Shown: positions 1-10,956, counted from the first letter of the stretch. The stretch: 45,493 bases of DNA from Didymodactylos carnosus (GCA_905250885.1 CAJNOQ010000600.1:1-45493); one strand, 5' to 3'. The notes: generated by a model not told the origin, from the sequence alone. Numbers and translations: made by a program.

Positions 1-414
1 TGTACGAAAGTCGTAATAGTAGCCCCTTCGTAATACAAGCCCCCCCTAAAAATTTTGAACACTCGGACAGTTTAGAAGCCCCGGAGGCTTCTATTATGGG
101 GGGGGGTTTATGCTAAAAATACTTTGTGCGAAGCATGAGGGTGCATCACGAGACAGTATTCGTGAGGACGCAGACTCTGAAGAATTCAACTATTGCACCA
201 GTTGAATGTGCATGCAGTACCAACCTCACTTAATTTCTCCTTTCCACTGAACGAGCTTTCGTATAAATGTCGATGTATCATTTCAGCGTTATTCTCACGA
301 TAGACGGCATCCATACACGGTCTCCGTTTACAGTCGTTCACGAGCAGAGCTCTTCGATCTGTGTATTCCAGCTAAATGAACCACTAGCCTACTAAAAACT
401 TTATTCAAACATGC
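1..414. other. gene-free stretch downstream of the F-box gene
   Basis: No ORF or RNA gene is recognisable here. A C-rich run near position 45 and a G-rich run near position 105, separated by similar short words, could form a small imperfect hairpin of a decayed repeat. The right part would be the 3' flank of the minus-strand F-box gene. Confidence 0.4.
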
Positions 415-1404
415 TTACCAACGATGTTTAACCCAAAAATCAGTGTTAAATGAATGTGATACTTGATCGTTCCAATGCTCCTTGTATGTTTCAACACGTA
501 AACTAAATGTATGTAAATTCGGTAAATGTTCTGAAATTATCTGTACCCATTCATAGCCATTCAAAGAACTTTCAGTATTTCTAATATTCCAAGGTAAACT
601 CATTTCTGTGGATAATTTCTTTAGATGCTTAAACTGTTTTATTAGTAATTTAAAATCACTAAATGAAACATCTGGACCTAGAGAAATGTACAAATTTTCG
701 ATTTTTGTGTTAATATTTAATAGAGACAGATCATTGAATGGTTTTATATTTGAGTAATTATTATCTCCTCTCAGAGCAATTGATAATTTTTTTAAAGAAT
801 TTGGAACAGAAGAAAGCAATTGGACTAATTGATCAACATAAATAAAGAAATTTACATTTAAAGATTCTAAATTAGGGCATAATCGACCAACGTTTGACCA
901 ATTATAGTGAATTGCATTAGTTGACTTAAGGGTTAATGAGCGCAATGATGTTGAAGTAATATCATTTAACAAAACTTCCTCATAATATGTTGTATGACAG
1001 TCAATTAATAAATATAATAGGTGATTTAAACTTGGTAAGTTTAAAATAACTTCATTTATTTCAACTTGTTTCACTTCAATGAGTGACAATGATCGTAGAT
1101 GGTGAAAGTTTTGTAATGGAAATTTGCTTAAAAATAAGGAAATTTGTTCACTGCTATCAACATTAGATAATTTTAATGATGATACTTGGTGTTGACGATT
1201 AATTAACAGAGAACAATAGCTCAAAAAATATGCGTATGATATACTGGATAAATCGATCGAATGCAATTGTTCAATTAAACTGTTTAAACGAGTATTCAAA
1301 TTGTACCATGTCAAAATAAGATTATGAGAATTTTCTAATTGTAGAGTTTCCAATAATATTTCATTTGGAAGAGACTCAAGTTTCGAGATAGCGTTATCAG
1401 TCAT
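415..1404 (-). CDS. F-box / leucine-rich protein
   Basis: This is a single-exon gene of 329 codons. The N-terminus (residues about 8-45, beginning KLESLPNEILLETLQ and followed by the W-x-NLN-x-RLN pattern) fits an F-box, the motif that binds Skp1 in SCF ubiquitin ligases. The remainder is rich in leucine with loosely repeated segments such as LRSLTLKS, LESLNVNF and LKKLSIALR, as expected for a degenerate leucine-rich substrate-binding region. Related F-box proteins are, as I recall, a large family in bdelloid rotifers. The ATG at 1402-1404 follows directly after TTTCAG on the coding strand, so a splice acceptor (5'UTR intron or spliced leader) probably abuts the start. The substrate cannot be inferred. 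The ORF is intact and ends in TGG followed by a stop. Confidence 0.8.
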   Translation of the reverse strand: MTDNAISKLESLPNEILLETLQLENSHNLILTWYNLNTRLNSLIEQLHSIDLSSISYAYFLSYCSLLINRQHQVSSLKLSNVDSSEQISLFLSKFPLQNFHHLRSLSLIEVKQVEINEVILNLPSLNHLLYLLIDCHTTYYEEVLLNDITSTSLRSLTLKSTNAIHYNWSNVGRLCPNLESLNVNFFIYVDQLVQLLSSVPNSLKKLSIALRGDNNYSNIKPFNDLSLLNINTKIENLYISLGPDVSFSDFKLLIKQFKHLKKLSTEMSLPWNIRNTESSLNGYEWVQIISEHLPNLHTFSLRVETYKEHWNDQVSHSFNTDFWVKHRW

Positions 1405-1547
1405 CTGAAATTTTATTACATATTTTATGAAAAGCGATTCTTAAGGAGTGCTGAATTAGTTGGACTGCCCTCACAGGCCATGACAGACGTGATGAAGAAC
1501 TTTTCTCCACTATTGAAGCAACTGTACCGTGTTTCACATTTTTGTAC
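1405..1547. promoter_or_regulatory. 5' flank of the F-box gene with acceptor-like TTTCAG
   Basis: Read on the minus strand, the bases just before the ATG are AATAAAATTTCAG, which is a good splice-acceptor context. It may accept a spliced leader or end a 5'UTR intron. No TATA box or other promoter motif can be assigned with confidence. Confidence 0.4.
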
Positions 1548-2165
1548 CATAAACACGAAGCTTCAAGCTTCTTTTTAATGAAAGAAAAAATAATTTCACA
1601 ATAATATATATTTCGCGATTTTTATATAGTCGTTGCTTATTATACGAGAAAATTTACGTGTTTGTAAACGTTAAAGAATCACTTCCTGATGACGAAATTC
1701 AAGCAAAAGCAGCCTTTGGCATGAAAAAACAATACATAGAACAAACACAAAAGCTGCTATGTTGGCTGAGCGTTCTTTTCGCGCTTTCAAGCGTTTGACC
1801 GGTTGAATGGCAACTGGTGCACTACGAACTTTCTTCTTTTGACAAAAAGGTTTTGTAGGCTCGAAAACCTATCATAACAAATTTCTTTTGGTGAGACACA
1901 CGGTATCCGTTTTTGCTCTTTGCGTTGTTTTACTATTTGTAATAATATTATTATTCATTTTTTTCTTTCTTTGATCAAACATAAATGAATAAAATGTATT
2001 AATAATGCTACATTCTTTGGTCACTTTCACGTGATTCTTTAACGTTTACAAACACGTAAATTTTCTCGTATAATAAGCAACGACTATATAAAAATTGCGA
2101 AATATATATTATTGTGAAATTATTTTTTCTTTCATTAAAAAGAAGCTTGAAGCTTCGTGTTTATG
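1548..2165. mobile_element. 618-bp element with 135-bp terminal inverted repeats
   Basis: Positions 1548-1682 and 2031-2165 are near-perfect reverse complements. Both contain the word AAGCTTCAAGCTT or its complement, and TTTACGTGTTTGTAAACG or its complement. The 348-bp interior has no ORF. The long inverted repeats and non-coding core fit a non-autonomous foldback or MITE-type DNA transposon. No clear target duplication is visible at the ends, so the superfamily is not assigned. The high arm identity suggests fairly recent insertion or arm-to-arm gene conversion. Confidence 0.75.
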
Positions 2166-2450
2166 CCCAAGCGTCAAAAAAAAATCTAGTATCGCCCGAT
2201 TCATCTAGATTATTAGATTTTTACTCGATTGCAACTACTGTGTAACGATAGTGGAAATCTAGTAACTGGGCGATTATTAGATTTTTTCTAGTTGCAACTA
2301 TCGATTTATCGCCCGATAATCGAGCGATTTAACTATTACTAGATGCACCTGCAGACGCATCTAGTTAAAAGTCCCTTTTCCAACTAGTAATCTAGATGGC
2401 AACTAGTCGTGTATCGCCCGATTACAGACGAAATGTATCTAGATTTTTCC
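2166..2450. repeat. CTAG/ATCGCCCGAT-rich interspersed repeat, copy 1
   Basis: This stretch is built from words such as TATCGCCCGATT, ATCTAGATT and GTTGCAACTA in both orientations. Its first roughly 140 bp recur at 16199-16335 with about 85-90% identity by eye. It directly abuts the 135-bp-TIR element on its left. The left end reads AAAAAAATCTAG and the right end CTAGATTTTT, which suggests short inverted ends of a non-coding element. Nothing here looks coding. Confidence 0.6.
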
Positions 2451-3639
2451 CATAGGTGATATTTGCTTGAGTTGTGGAGAAAAACCATACAAGAGGTGGA
2501 ATACGAACATATTTGGAATGATGACAACGTAAGGAAGAATAAAAAAGGCAAAGAACATTATAAAAAAGAAATGTGAAAAAGCTTCGACTTTCAAAAATCT
2601 CTATTGTAACATCTATGAAAATATTCGCATAGAATATAGGTCTGATAAACATAGAAGAACAATTGTATAAAGTCTGACTCGAGCAAAAGCTACGAAAAAG
2701 TGGGAAGTCTATTATACTGAAGAATTCTTTGGCCATTAAACAACAAAAAGCTCTAGATTTATTATATAAACCGTTTTTAATGTACACGACTGTCTTACTT
2801 ATAAAACAAGTAAAAACTTGATGGTTTCACGTGATTTTTAGGTCTTTTTCATAAATGAGTTTTCCGAATGTTCTGAAAGCGACAAAAAGACTGTTTCACA
2901 AGAAATGATGCGTAAAGAATGAGAACTTTAAAAAGAAAAACTTTCACTTTTTGATGAGATGTTCTGAGCCTCCATGGGCTTGAAAAGCTTTAGATCCATC
3001 ACTGAGTTTTTGCAAAAATATTTTGAAACACGACTTCCCGATTTCTATTATGATAAGTTTTGCTTGCTATTAAACACTTATTATAAGAAAAGAAGCTCTT
3101 CAGAACCGTTTTTTGAGACTTATCAGTGTTTATTGAGTATCTAAGAAACCTATAGGAATCAATTTTCTTTCGCTCAGTCCAGTAATCAATGATCAGACCG
3201 TTTGCTATCCAAATTTGATAGTAAGACATATTTTTGCCGTGTTCAATGTAAAAACAGATATTATTAAAATGAACTTGTTCTCTGTATTCATCTCTTTCTC
3301 TCCTCGCAATCTATTGTCGAAGTGATGAAGAATCACTCGGCTCCATTTGTTACTTTTAAAATCAGTCTTGAGTTTTAGAAGATTTATTCAGAGAGACAAG
3401 ATTTACACTAAATCTTCTCTTAGCAGCTCAGATCGCCGCTCATTTATTCCACTGTTGGTACGAAAATATACTGATATAACAATATATTAACAAAAAGACG
3501 TCTTGGATCTGCGTTTACCATACGTTGATATGCCATAATTGACTATGCGTCCGATGTTTTCAAACCTTCACGATGTGTATCGATCAGGTTAGACACTGTT
3601 GCCATTGCTCGAACAAGTAGCATCATCTTGCTGAGTGAG
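2451..3639. other. intergenic DNA, no recognisable gene
   Basis: Two short ORFs on the minus strand (about 2422-2787 and 2999-3229) show no domain, no plausible composition and no splice-linked partner, so I treat them as chance. No tRNA, rRNA or repeat could be supported. Confidence 0.5.
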
Positions 3640-3647
3640 GACAGCAT

Positions 3648-4473
3648 TAGAGAACTGCAATCCGACCCGAACACGATCCTAACCCGGCCCTCGGGTTCGG
3701 GTTAAGATTCTGTCGAATCGGGTCGGGTTCGGGTTGAACATTTTGCGGCGCAATTTGAAATATAAATAATAATTTCAATTTTGTATTACTCGTTGAAAAG
3801 TTAACTCTATTGGAATTTTCAGTTGAAATACTTATTTCAGAACAATTGCATTCACTAACGAGGCAAGGTCTTCAGATGCATAACTCCGTTTTTAATGATA
3901 TTATGCTAGTTAATAGAAAAAAGTGAGCTGATAAAAACCCTTAATGGATGACCCATATCAGTTCTTTCAAAAATCATGAAGTTTTTTGTTCTAAAGGACC
4001 ACTGTGTGTAGTAATAGTAATAATTCTGCAACCCAGTCAAAACAAAGAATTAAGAAGTGAAATTTTCTTTTATACTTTTGCTAATATTATGGAAAATTTG
4101 AGCGTTATGTCTTCCTAAATTAGCTTGTTATTGAACTTTTCTTCTTGAAGGAAAACAATGTTTTTCCAAACCGCACAATTTTCAATGATAACATTATTAG
4201 AGATAATATTGCGAATTTAGAAAGATATAACGCTCAAATTTTCTGAAATATTACAGACTATTAGCAAAAGGTCACTCGCCTGTAATGCGCTGCTCTCTAC
4301 TAAACAATAGGTAAATAAAAAGACATAAACTTAAGAACAAAACAAAAGAGTAAAAATTTATCGGATCGGGTTCGGGTTAAGTTGTTCCGATTAAGATGGT
4401 GTCGGATTCGCATCGGCATTTTGACAGTCGGGTCGAGGTCGGGTTACGTTTTCTTAACCCGTGCAGGTCTCTA
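3648..4473. mobile_element. hAT-type non-autonomous element with 8-bp TSD
   Basis: The ends are TAGAGAACTGCA and, in inverted form, TAGAGACCTGCA, matching the TAGAG-type termini of hAT elements. An identical 8-bp duplication GACAGCAT flanks it at 3640-3647 and 4474-4481. The subterminal regions carry repeated GGGTTCGGGTT words on both sides. An internal inverted repeat (about 4076-4125 against 4208-4270, containing AAATTTGAGCGTTAT) makes the middle fold back. There is no transposase ORF, so mobilisation would depend on an autonomous hAT elsewhere. Boundaries are exact to the base because of the TSD. Confidence 0.9.
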
Positions 4474-4775
4474 GACAGCATGACTCACTACGTTCTGATG
4501 TACAATACAGCTCTCCGGCTAGTTCGTGTAGCTTTCCGGAAAGCTAGTACATGGTTAGTGAGTGAGCACGGGAAGCCCAAGTAACTGGGCGCAACAACTC
4601 TGCATCAGGCTAGCCTTCTGTCCAGAGCTGTGGCTGATGACTAGTAACGAGATGGATGACCGTTTCAAAAGCTTGTCAACTGCAGAGAAGATATTGGGCT
4701 ATTGAAAATGTCATTCAGCAGCACCGTATATCTGAAACGGTAGCCGCAAGACGGAGTATTCTTTCTTCCATCTTG

Positions 4776-4857
4776 GTAAGCACTAACTTACATATCCATC
4801 ATCGGATGTCATTTGTTAATAAATTATATAAAAAACTTTTGTTTCTTTCTCTTCTAG
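4776..4857 (+). other. probable 5'UTR intron of the RCC1-like gene
   Basis: GTAAGC at 4776 and TTTCTCTTCTAG ending at 4857 make a well-formed 82-bp intron. The following base triplets begin TAA, so the upstream exon is not coding in that frame. It would be a leader exon containing a small upstream ORF (ATG at 4652, 17 codons). Alternatively the AG at 4857 could be a spliced-leader acceptor. Confidence 0.5.
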
Positions 4858-4936
4858 TAAAACGTTAAGCAGAATTGTAGCTACAGTGCACGATTCAAAC
4901 AAACATTTATATCAAAGTAAAGAATATCAGAAAACT

Positions 4937-6019
4937 ATGACAAATCTTTATCAATGGGGCATTGTATATGATCCAAAAACGAATCATAGAGGAAAATGTA
5001 TCCTTCCGACTTGTTTTCGAAAACCATCACCTAATATTAACTTTCAACAAGTTAGTTGCGGTACGAACTTCACTGTTGTTCTAGATACATTAAACCAAGT
5101 ATACATTATCGGTGACGAACCAAAAAATGGTCGTTTAGGTCAAAACGATGATACTACTATTGTTTCAGCTTTAACTTTGCTCAAAAGTATACCACTAGTT
5201 ACTTATATTTCATGCGGCACAGCTTCAACGCTTCTTATGACTGTTGACAAAGAATTATGGGGATTCGGTAAAGGTATTGGACAACAACCGCGTAAAATAC
5301 TTGATAATAATGAACTTCAAGGATCTATTACACATTGTACATGTAGTCAGAACAGTATTGTAATTGTTATTGATTTCAGCCGTGTGCATGAGATATGTTT
5401 CAATCAATCTGGATTTACAACAACATTCAAGGAAGTTTTCCGTCTGATTGACTCAGATACAATACAAACAATTGATGTTGGATCTTCACTGGGCGCATTT
5501 GTTACACAAAACGGTCAAATCTACCTTTGGGGATCAGTTCCTGTACGAGGCTCTAGTAATGAAAAATATGCAGATGTACCAATAACCGCACCAGTCATAC
5601 GCAATTTGGATGAAAATTCAGCAGATAAACCTGTTCATGTGTCATGTAGTCGTGGGCAATTTCATCCACACGCCTTGTTATTAACAGCAAACGGCTTAGT
5701 ATATTCAATTGGTTCAAATTACAAAGGAAAGTTAGGTATTACACCCGACACAGCCACTTTTTGTAGTTCATGGACATTTGTTACAGTTTCACAAACGATT
5801 CCATTTAAACAGATTTGTGCAGGTGGTATACATTCAAGTGCACTTTCAATGATGAACGAGGTTTACACGTGGGGATGTGGATCCGACGGGAGATTAGGCC
5901 ATCCTGAATCGGAGGGACACAGGTATCTATACAAAGAAGGTATACCAAGAAAGATTGACACATTAAGTAATGTCCAATATATTAGCTCATCTTATTATCA
6001 TATGGCTGCAATTGCTTAA
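4937..6019 (+). CDS. RCC1-like beta-propeller protein
   Basis: This is a single-exon gene of 360 codons. I chose the ATG at 4937 because the frame before it only opens with a GTG, and because the protein then starts directly with the blade motif LYQWG. RCC1-type repeat signatures recur: VSCGTNFTVVLD, NGRLGQ, YISCGTASTLLM, IDVGSSLGAFVTQNGQIYLWGS, ICAGGIHSSALS, EVYTWGCGSDGRLGH and the closing YISSSYYHMAAIA. This gives about seven blades over the whole length. RCC1 itself is the nuclear exchange factor for Ran. This protein lacks a basic N-terminal chromatin tail and its middle blades are degenerate, so it is better called an RCC1-repeat protein of unknown partner, perhaps an adaptor. It has no signal peptide or membrane segment. 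It is the only gene on its strand for many kilobases. Confidence 0.85.
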   Translation: MTNLYQWGIVYDPKTNHRGKCILPTCFRKPSPNINFQQVSCGTNFTVVLDTLNQVYIIGDEPKNGRLGQNDDTTIVSALTLLKSIPLVTYISCGTASTLLMTVDKELWGFGKGIGQQPRKILDNNELQGSITHCTCSQNSIVIVIDFSRVHEICFNQSGFTTTFKEVFRLIDSDTIQTIDVGSSLGAFVTQNGQIYLWGSVPVRGSSNEKYADVPITAPVIRNLDENSADKPVHVSCSRGQFHPHALLLTANGLVYSIGSNYKGKLGITPDTATFCSSWTFVTVSQTIPFKQICAGGIHSSALSMMNEVYTWGCGSDGRLGHPESEGHRYLYKEGIPRKIDTLSNVQYISSSYYHMAAIA

Positions 6020-6640
6020 TGTTTTTCAGAATATTGAATTTAAACTTTTTCTCCATTGTCCATCATCTTCTCAATGTAATTAATCAACTAAATTTCTCTG
6101 CATTTCCGTTTGTTTATTCAAAAACAGAGCTGAATGACAATTTATATTTCGAAACTTTTTGCTTATAAAATACACATGTACAGAAATACTTTAATTATCT
6201 ATATCTTCACAATATAATGTTTTATTGATACTTTTTGACTTTTTAGCGTTTTTAATGAAACATAATATGTTTAAAATAATCGGAAAGAATTTCAGTAAAA
6301 TCGTTTTTACGTACAAACGTGAGCTTTCGACACTGTCACAGTATCATCAGCAGGCGAATGACTATTGAAAACGTTGTGAGAGAAGAGAGAGAAAAATATA
6401 TAAAAGATATTTTCCTCTTAAAAGAAAAATAAATTAGCTAGCTATATCTGCTGTTTTCTCTATTATTATTCCACTGTTTTTTCATTTTTCATCGTCTAGT
6501 TGAATATGACTGTCTTTTTTATTGAGATGTCATTATACGCCAAAGTATTACGTTCATACGGTATCGGTGTCTCTTTTAGTACTCATCTGATTTCATTTCT
6601 TTCATAAACCAACACACATGGCTGGACAATCTTTAACGTG
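6020..6640. other. 3' flank of RCC1-like gene and unassigned DNA
   Basis: The first 200-300 bp probably hold the 3'UTR. No canonical polyadenylation signal stands out. The segment around 6323-6350 holds a hammerhead-like core on the minus strand, described separately. The rest has no recognisable gene. Confidence 0.4.
6323..6350 (-). ncRNA. hammerhead-like ribozyme core (possible)
   Basis: Read on the minus strand, CTGATGA is followed by a hairpin (TACTG, loop TGA, CAGTG) and then CGAAA. This is the order of the conserved hammerhead core with a five-pair stem II that includes one wobble. Hammerhead motifs are known in Penelope-like retroelements, and a Penelope relic starts about 300 bp away, though on the opposite strand. 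I could not pair a convincing stem I or stem III, so self-cleavage is doubtful. Confidence 0.3.
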
Positions 6641-6649
6641 TGATTGAAG

Positions 6650-7405
6650 GAAGGAATACTTTTGAAAAATTTATGGAAAATGAGCACATTATTATCAGAG
6701 AATGATTACTGGATAAAGTTGTTGATTCGCTATGTGGATGATATTCTAATCGTAGTAAATGGAAGAATAGATGATGTACTAGTGTTATTAAACAATATTA
6801 ACAGTATTCATCTGAAGATAAAGTTTACTCTAGAGACAGAGAAAGATAAGCTGGCATTTTCAGACGTACTCATTGAAAAACCTCATGGATCAAGATCATT
6901 TCAAAACAGCAGTATATAGAAAGATAACATGTACCCATTTATACATGAAATAAGATTCAGGCTCTTCAAAATATTAGAAAATTGCTCTAATAATATCGCT
7001 TGTTATCCACCCGGTTCGAATCTGTTCAGAAAAAAGTTATTAGACTCTGAAATTAATTAGATCAAGACTGTTCTACATGAAAATGGATATCCATCAAAGT
7101 TCTTAGAAAGAACTATTCAAACGGCACTAAAAAGATATACGAATAGTACTTTTGCCAATTCCCAAAAAAATACAGATAAATCTCAAAGCAAAATGGAATA
7201 TGCGTTTCTATTATTTGGGTAATGAGTCAAGGAAATTCCTATCAAGTTTAAAAAGAATTTTGATTAAATATGGAATCACAAATATTAGATTCGGTTTTAA
7301 ACGATATCAGACAAAAAAAAATAGACAGTGCTTTCCCATAAAAATATATTTACCGCTTCCTTCGGAGGATAATGTTTTTCATAACGCCAATCATATCGCT
7401 ACCAG
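6650..7405 (+). pseudogene. Penelope-like element reverse transcriptase, 5'-truncated relic
   Basis: One frame at 6644-6919 contains IRYVDDILIVVNG, the YVDD catalytic box, followed by the Penelope-type thumb sequence IHLKIKFTLETE...LAFSDVLIEK. After several stops and frame changes, pieces in other frames match the downstream Penelope-like pattern: a TAVYRKIT-like piece near 6905, NGYPSKFLERTIQ near 7083-7121, and at 7152-7409 YYLGNESRKF then a FGFKRYQTKKNRQCFP-like C-terminal part. The fingers and the GIY-YIG endonuclease are absent. This is a dead, 5'-truncated copy, as is usual for retroelements that copy from their 3' end. Penelope-like elements (Athena) are prominent in bdelloids; assignment to that clade is inference. 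Confidence 0.7.
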
Positions 7406-7409
7406 ATAA

Positions 7410-7530
7410 TCAATCTTATGAAGATATGACATAATATGAACATAAAGTATAAGCAAGTGAAGCTAACTGATAGAACTAAATCCGAACTGTTTAGTTATAA
7501 TCCAGTATTCAGATAACAACGGTTAGACAT
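7410..7530. other. unassigned flank of the Penelope-like relic
   Basis: This short stretch has no further RT similarity that I can see and no other feature. Confidence 0.3.
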
Positions 7531-7538
7531 CATTCAAA

Positions 7539-7888
7539 TAGAGTCCGGCGGTAACAAAACAATCCCATTATCATTACCATGGTAATGATAAAAAAAGAAT
7601 TTTAATTCCTGGTAATAGTTGGTAAATGGTAACAAAAATTAAAAGCCATGGTAGTGGTAACGTACGGTAATACAATATATTTGCACAGAAGAAAAGAAAA
7701 GAATAAAAACGTGTGTATAAGGCAGAAAATAAAGAATCTGTAGGTCTGAACGTTATATAACGTTTGACTATATTTTATACACTAAAGTGATGTATGATAC
7801 CATTTATAATAAAGAGCTGGTGGGAATTCCAGTACCATCACCGTGACCATGGTAATGGTAACGAAAACGTCTTGGTAACAGGGCTCTA
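7539..7888. mobile_element. hAT-type MITE rich in GGTAAT/ATTACC words
   Basis: The left end TAGAGTCCGG and the right end (inverted) TAGAGCCCTG are hAT-like. They are flanked by CATTCAAA (7531-7538) and CATTTAGA (7889-7896), a 6 of 8 match that fits a decayed target duplication. The interior is dominated by ACCATGGTAATG-type palindromic words near both ends and has no ORF. The length is 350 bp. Confidence 0.65.
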
Positions 7889-7896
7889 CATTTAGA

Positions 7897-10800
7897 AATG
7901 TCAGTAAAGATCTGATGATGTATAAAGCATAGGCCATTAAATATGCGATTACTCAATTGGAATTGAAATGTAAGTCTTTACGTAATAAAACATGTGGAAA
8001 AAAGAAGATAAAAAAATGATGAATGTGGAGAGAGAGAGAACAGTTTAAAATTGAAAGAAAAGGCTGAATAGTTTTTGAATGAATTGTTTGGATTGGGAAT
8101 CCATTAAATAACTGTCCAGACAACGACAGATACTGAATGATTGAACCGGATACTTATACTCACAGATGTTAATACGCTGTTTAATTATGTGAAAGTTACT
8201 CATCAACCAAAAACACAATGATCACAGGTAGCATGGTTTAGTTGTAGAAAAGTCACCTATATACAATTGAGATGTTTTGCGATTTGTCTCATTTTACAAA
8301 CGGCGAAAACATAATGCTTTTCATAAAAAGGAGAGGAGTCAAAAACCACCACCAATGATAGATCTCTCTCATGACTTGGCGATAGATAAATTAGAGAGGA
8401 TAGTATGTGATAATGACATATCCCCAAGTGGCAATTTTTCGTTGCAAATTAATATTGAATTTAGTTTCATTCAAAGCGAGTTCATCCAAAGCAAACATTT
8501 AACATTTGTCAATTATCCGAATTTGAATGGCAATTTTCTAAAAGTAATGGGTTAGGGTATGGCGATAGGACAGTTACTTCGCTTATCAGACGTTTGCATG
8601 GGTTATAAAACATACTTTACAGTGGTCAAAACTATGTATCTGAAACTTCTCCTACAAGGTTATATATCCGAAATTGGCATCTTCACAACGCAAAATTTGG
8701 ATATTACTACGAAATGACTTCTTACAACTAACAACATCATATTTTCTCAACATCAAATCCAACTTCTGATGATGCAGTCTTAGCACCAACAGCTGTTAGC
8801 TCAGGAAATGACGCACACACATGAAAAGATAGTACTAAGATTAAAGCTCTGAAACTATCGGTGTCTGGTTCTTAGCTGATGAGCTGCAAGAGAGAAAAAG
8901 AATTGATATTATGTTTAATATATATATTTTTAAAACATCGAGAATTAGTTGAAGTAAAACGGTTGAAAAATTGATAAATTTTGAAAATACTTTCCGAAAA
9001 CTTGTACGGCAAAAGAACATTCAAGCGAACGCTTTTTTCGTCAAATACTGATATGCTCTTTTGTGAACGGAGTTTCGTGGATGCTATTTTACGTCTGGAA
9101 TTCGATTTGACAGTGTTTTAGTCTGTTTATCGGGCACCAGTGTGCTTTTTAAGTCCCAGACAAGGATCTTTCGAAAAATGAAAATTTAGTCTACCTTATT
9201 TTTCTATCAGTACTAGGTCAACATTACTCGAAAATATAAATACCTTGATCTAGTTAGAGAAAAATGCAGTTCATTCTATTCAGTTTTTGAGATTTTTAGA
9301 ATTTTTATGGATGTGCTAACCTCTATGTAATACATATTTTGTTTTGAAATTATTTACCAGCAAATAAAATTATAATTTTAATTTTAAAAGTAAAAAATAA
9401 TATTAGATGGATCTTCCTAGGCTCCTTTAAAACTTTCATGAAAAACTCTTTCGAGAGCCACGTTGACTTAGAAGGACTTTGCTTTACCACATGAAGTACA
9501 GAACTTGGTACAAAATTTCGCGTTGAATTTAATGGTGTGTTGTGTTTTGATTTGGATTGGTAAATCTTTTTTAGTCAAATACCACTAAGAAGAACCGCAA
9601 TCAGATAGATGATCGGTTTTTATTCATATTAATTTCAAAACAAAACCGTAGTTTTCTAGAGAATGAAACTCTCTACCTTTTGCGTTAAATATTAAATTTT
9701 TAAACGCAAGTCAATATGGATAAAAACTTAATAAAAAAAGTGGTTCAGGACTTCTGGCGCACCCTACCGGACGTGTAAAAATGCGTGATAACCGACAGAA
9801 AAATTATTATTTCTCCATCGATTTTGATGTGAAGAAATTTGAAGTGTAAGTAAAAGATAGAGCGCAGTCAGGGCTACAAAATTGCTAATTCAATTTTTCT
9901 TATTTTTAAATCGTTAACACAGGAAATCGTTTTTGAATTTAGAAAGTTTTCATTTTTTTTCTTCTTTCGTATAATTTGCGTAGTTTTCTTGTTGGTGAGA
10001 ATTTCACGACGCATCGTTTGGAAAAAGAAATATGTCTTAGCGCTGAAAAGAGAAAATTTTTTAAAGTATGGAGTCTCATTTATTATGAGACATTCGCTAT
10101 ATGTGGACGAAACTACCGCTATTAGCGCACGCGAGCTGAGCCTTGAGCCACGAGTCTACGAGCTGCATCGAGTCTGATCTGATTTGATAATGTTTTTGTC
10201 GAGCCGAGCCGAGTCACGAGTCGCTATCTCGCGAACTGTGGCGAGTGCGAGCCGAGGAAAGGCATGGCTTGCCCATCTCTGCTATGTATATATTTTTAAT
10301 TTCTCTTACAAATGTCTTTTCGATCGCACTACTACATAGTACGCATAGCAAAAATTTGACGTTCTGCCAAGTTATTGTTATGGGGAAAACATCTTGATAC
10401 TTAGTGCAGGTTTTGACAAAAATCGAAAATATCACACGTCGGACCGATATTTTAAAATTTTCGCAAGTTATGTTTTCTTGATCAAAAGTTTAAGCTCTGT
10501 TTGTTGTCGACGCTGGAAATTGATCTAAGACTGGTCAATTTCTAGTGGAATTATCTGAGTAATAATAAGTGGAAAAATATTACAGATGTGCAGAAATCCA
10601 TTTTTCTTCAAACAGCAAAATTCTTCAAGGAAAATTCGTTCAAAACCAATCAGTTCCATCTTTATTATATAATTTGCCGATGATATGGTGAAAAATATGT
10701 GTCCAGCTTAATCGTGTAGATGAATCATTTTGAATAGATAAGTTGAGTTCAACTCTTTAAATGAAAGATTAATTATTATTAATCCATTATATCTATTTAA

Positions 10801-10956
10801 TTTAATATAACTTTTGATGGTTTATATTTTTTAAGCCGTGTAAGAATGTCCTATACGGCATTTCTATTATTCTTAAGTTCATTTCTATACAATAATATAG
10901 GGATTAATAACAAACCATGATAATTCTATGGTTCTCTGGTGATTAATTTTACCATA

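Noticed and set aside
4886..4936. Upstream extension of the RCC1-like frame by 17 codons
   Set aside because: It begins with GTG rather than ATG and lies after a likely 5'UTR splice acceptor; the ATG at 4937 starts directly at the first blade.
8277..8555. 92-codon ORF as a possible Penelope-like segment
   Set aside because: No motif matches the expected RT or endonuclease blocks, and its first codon is not ATG.
10110..10290. CGAG-rich patch as a complete hAT element
   Set aside because: Only a right-end-like sequence was found; no left end or target duplication supports a full element.
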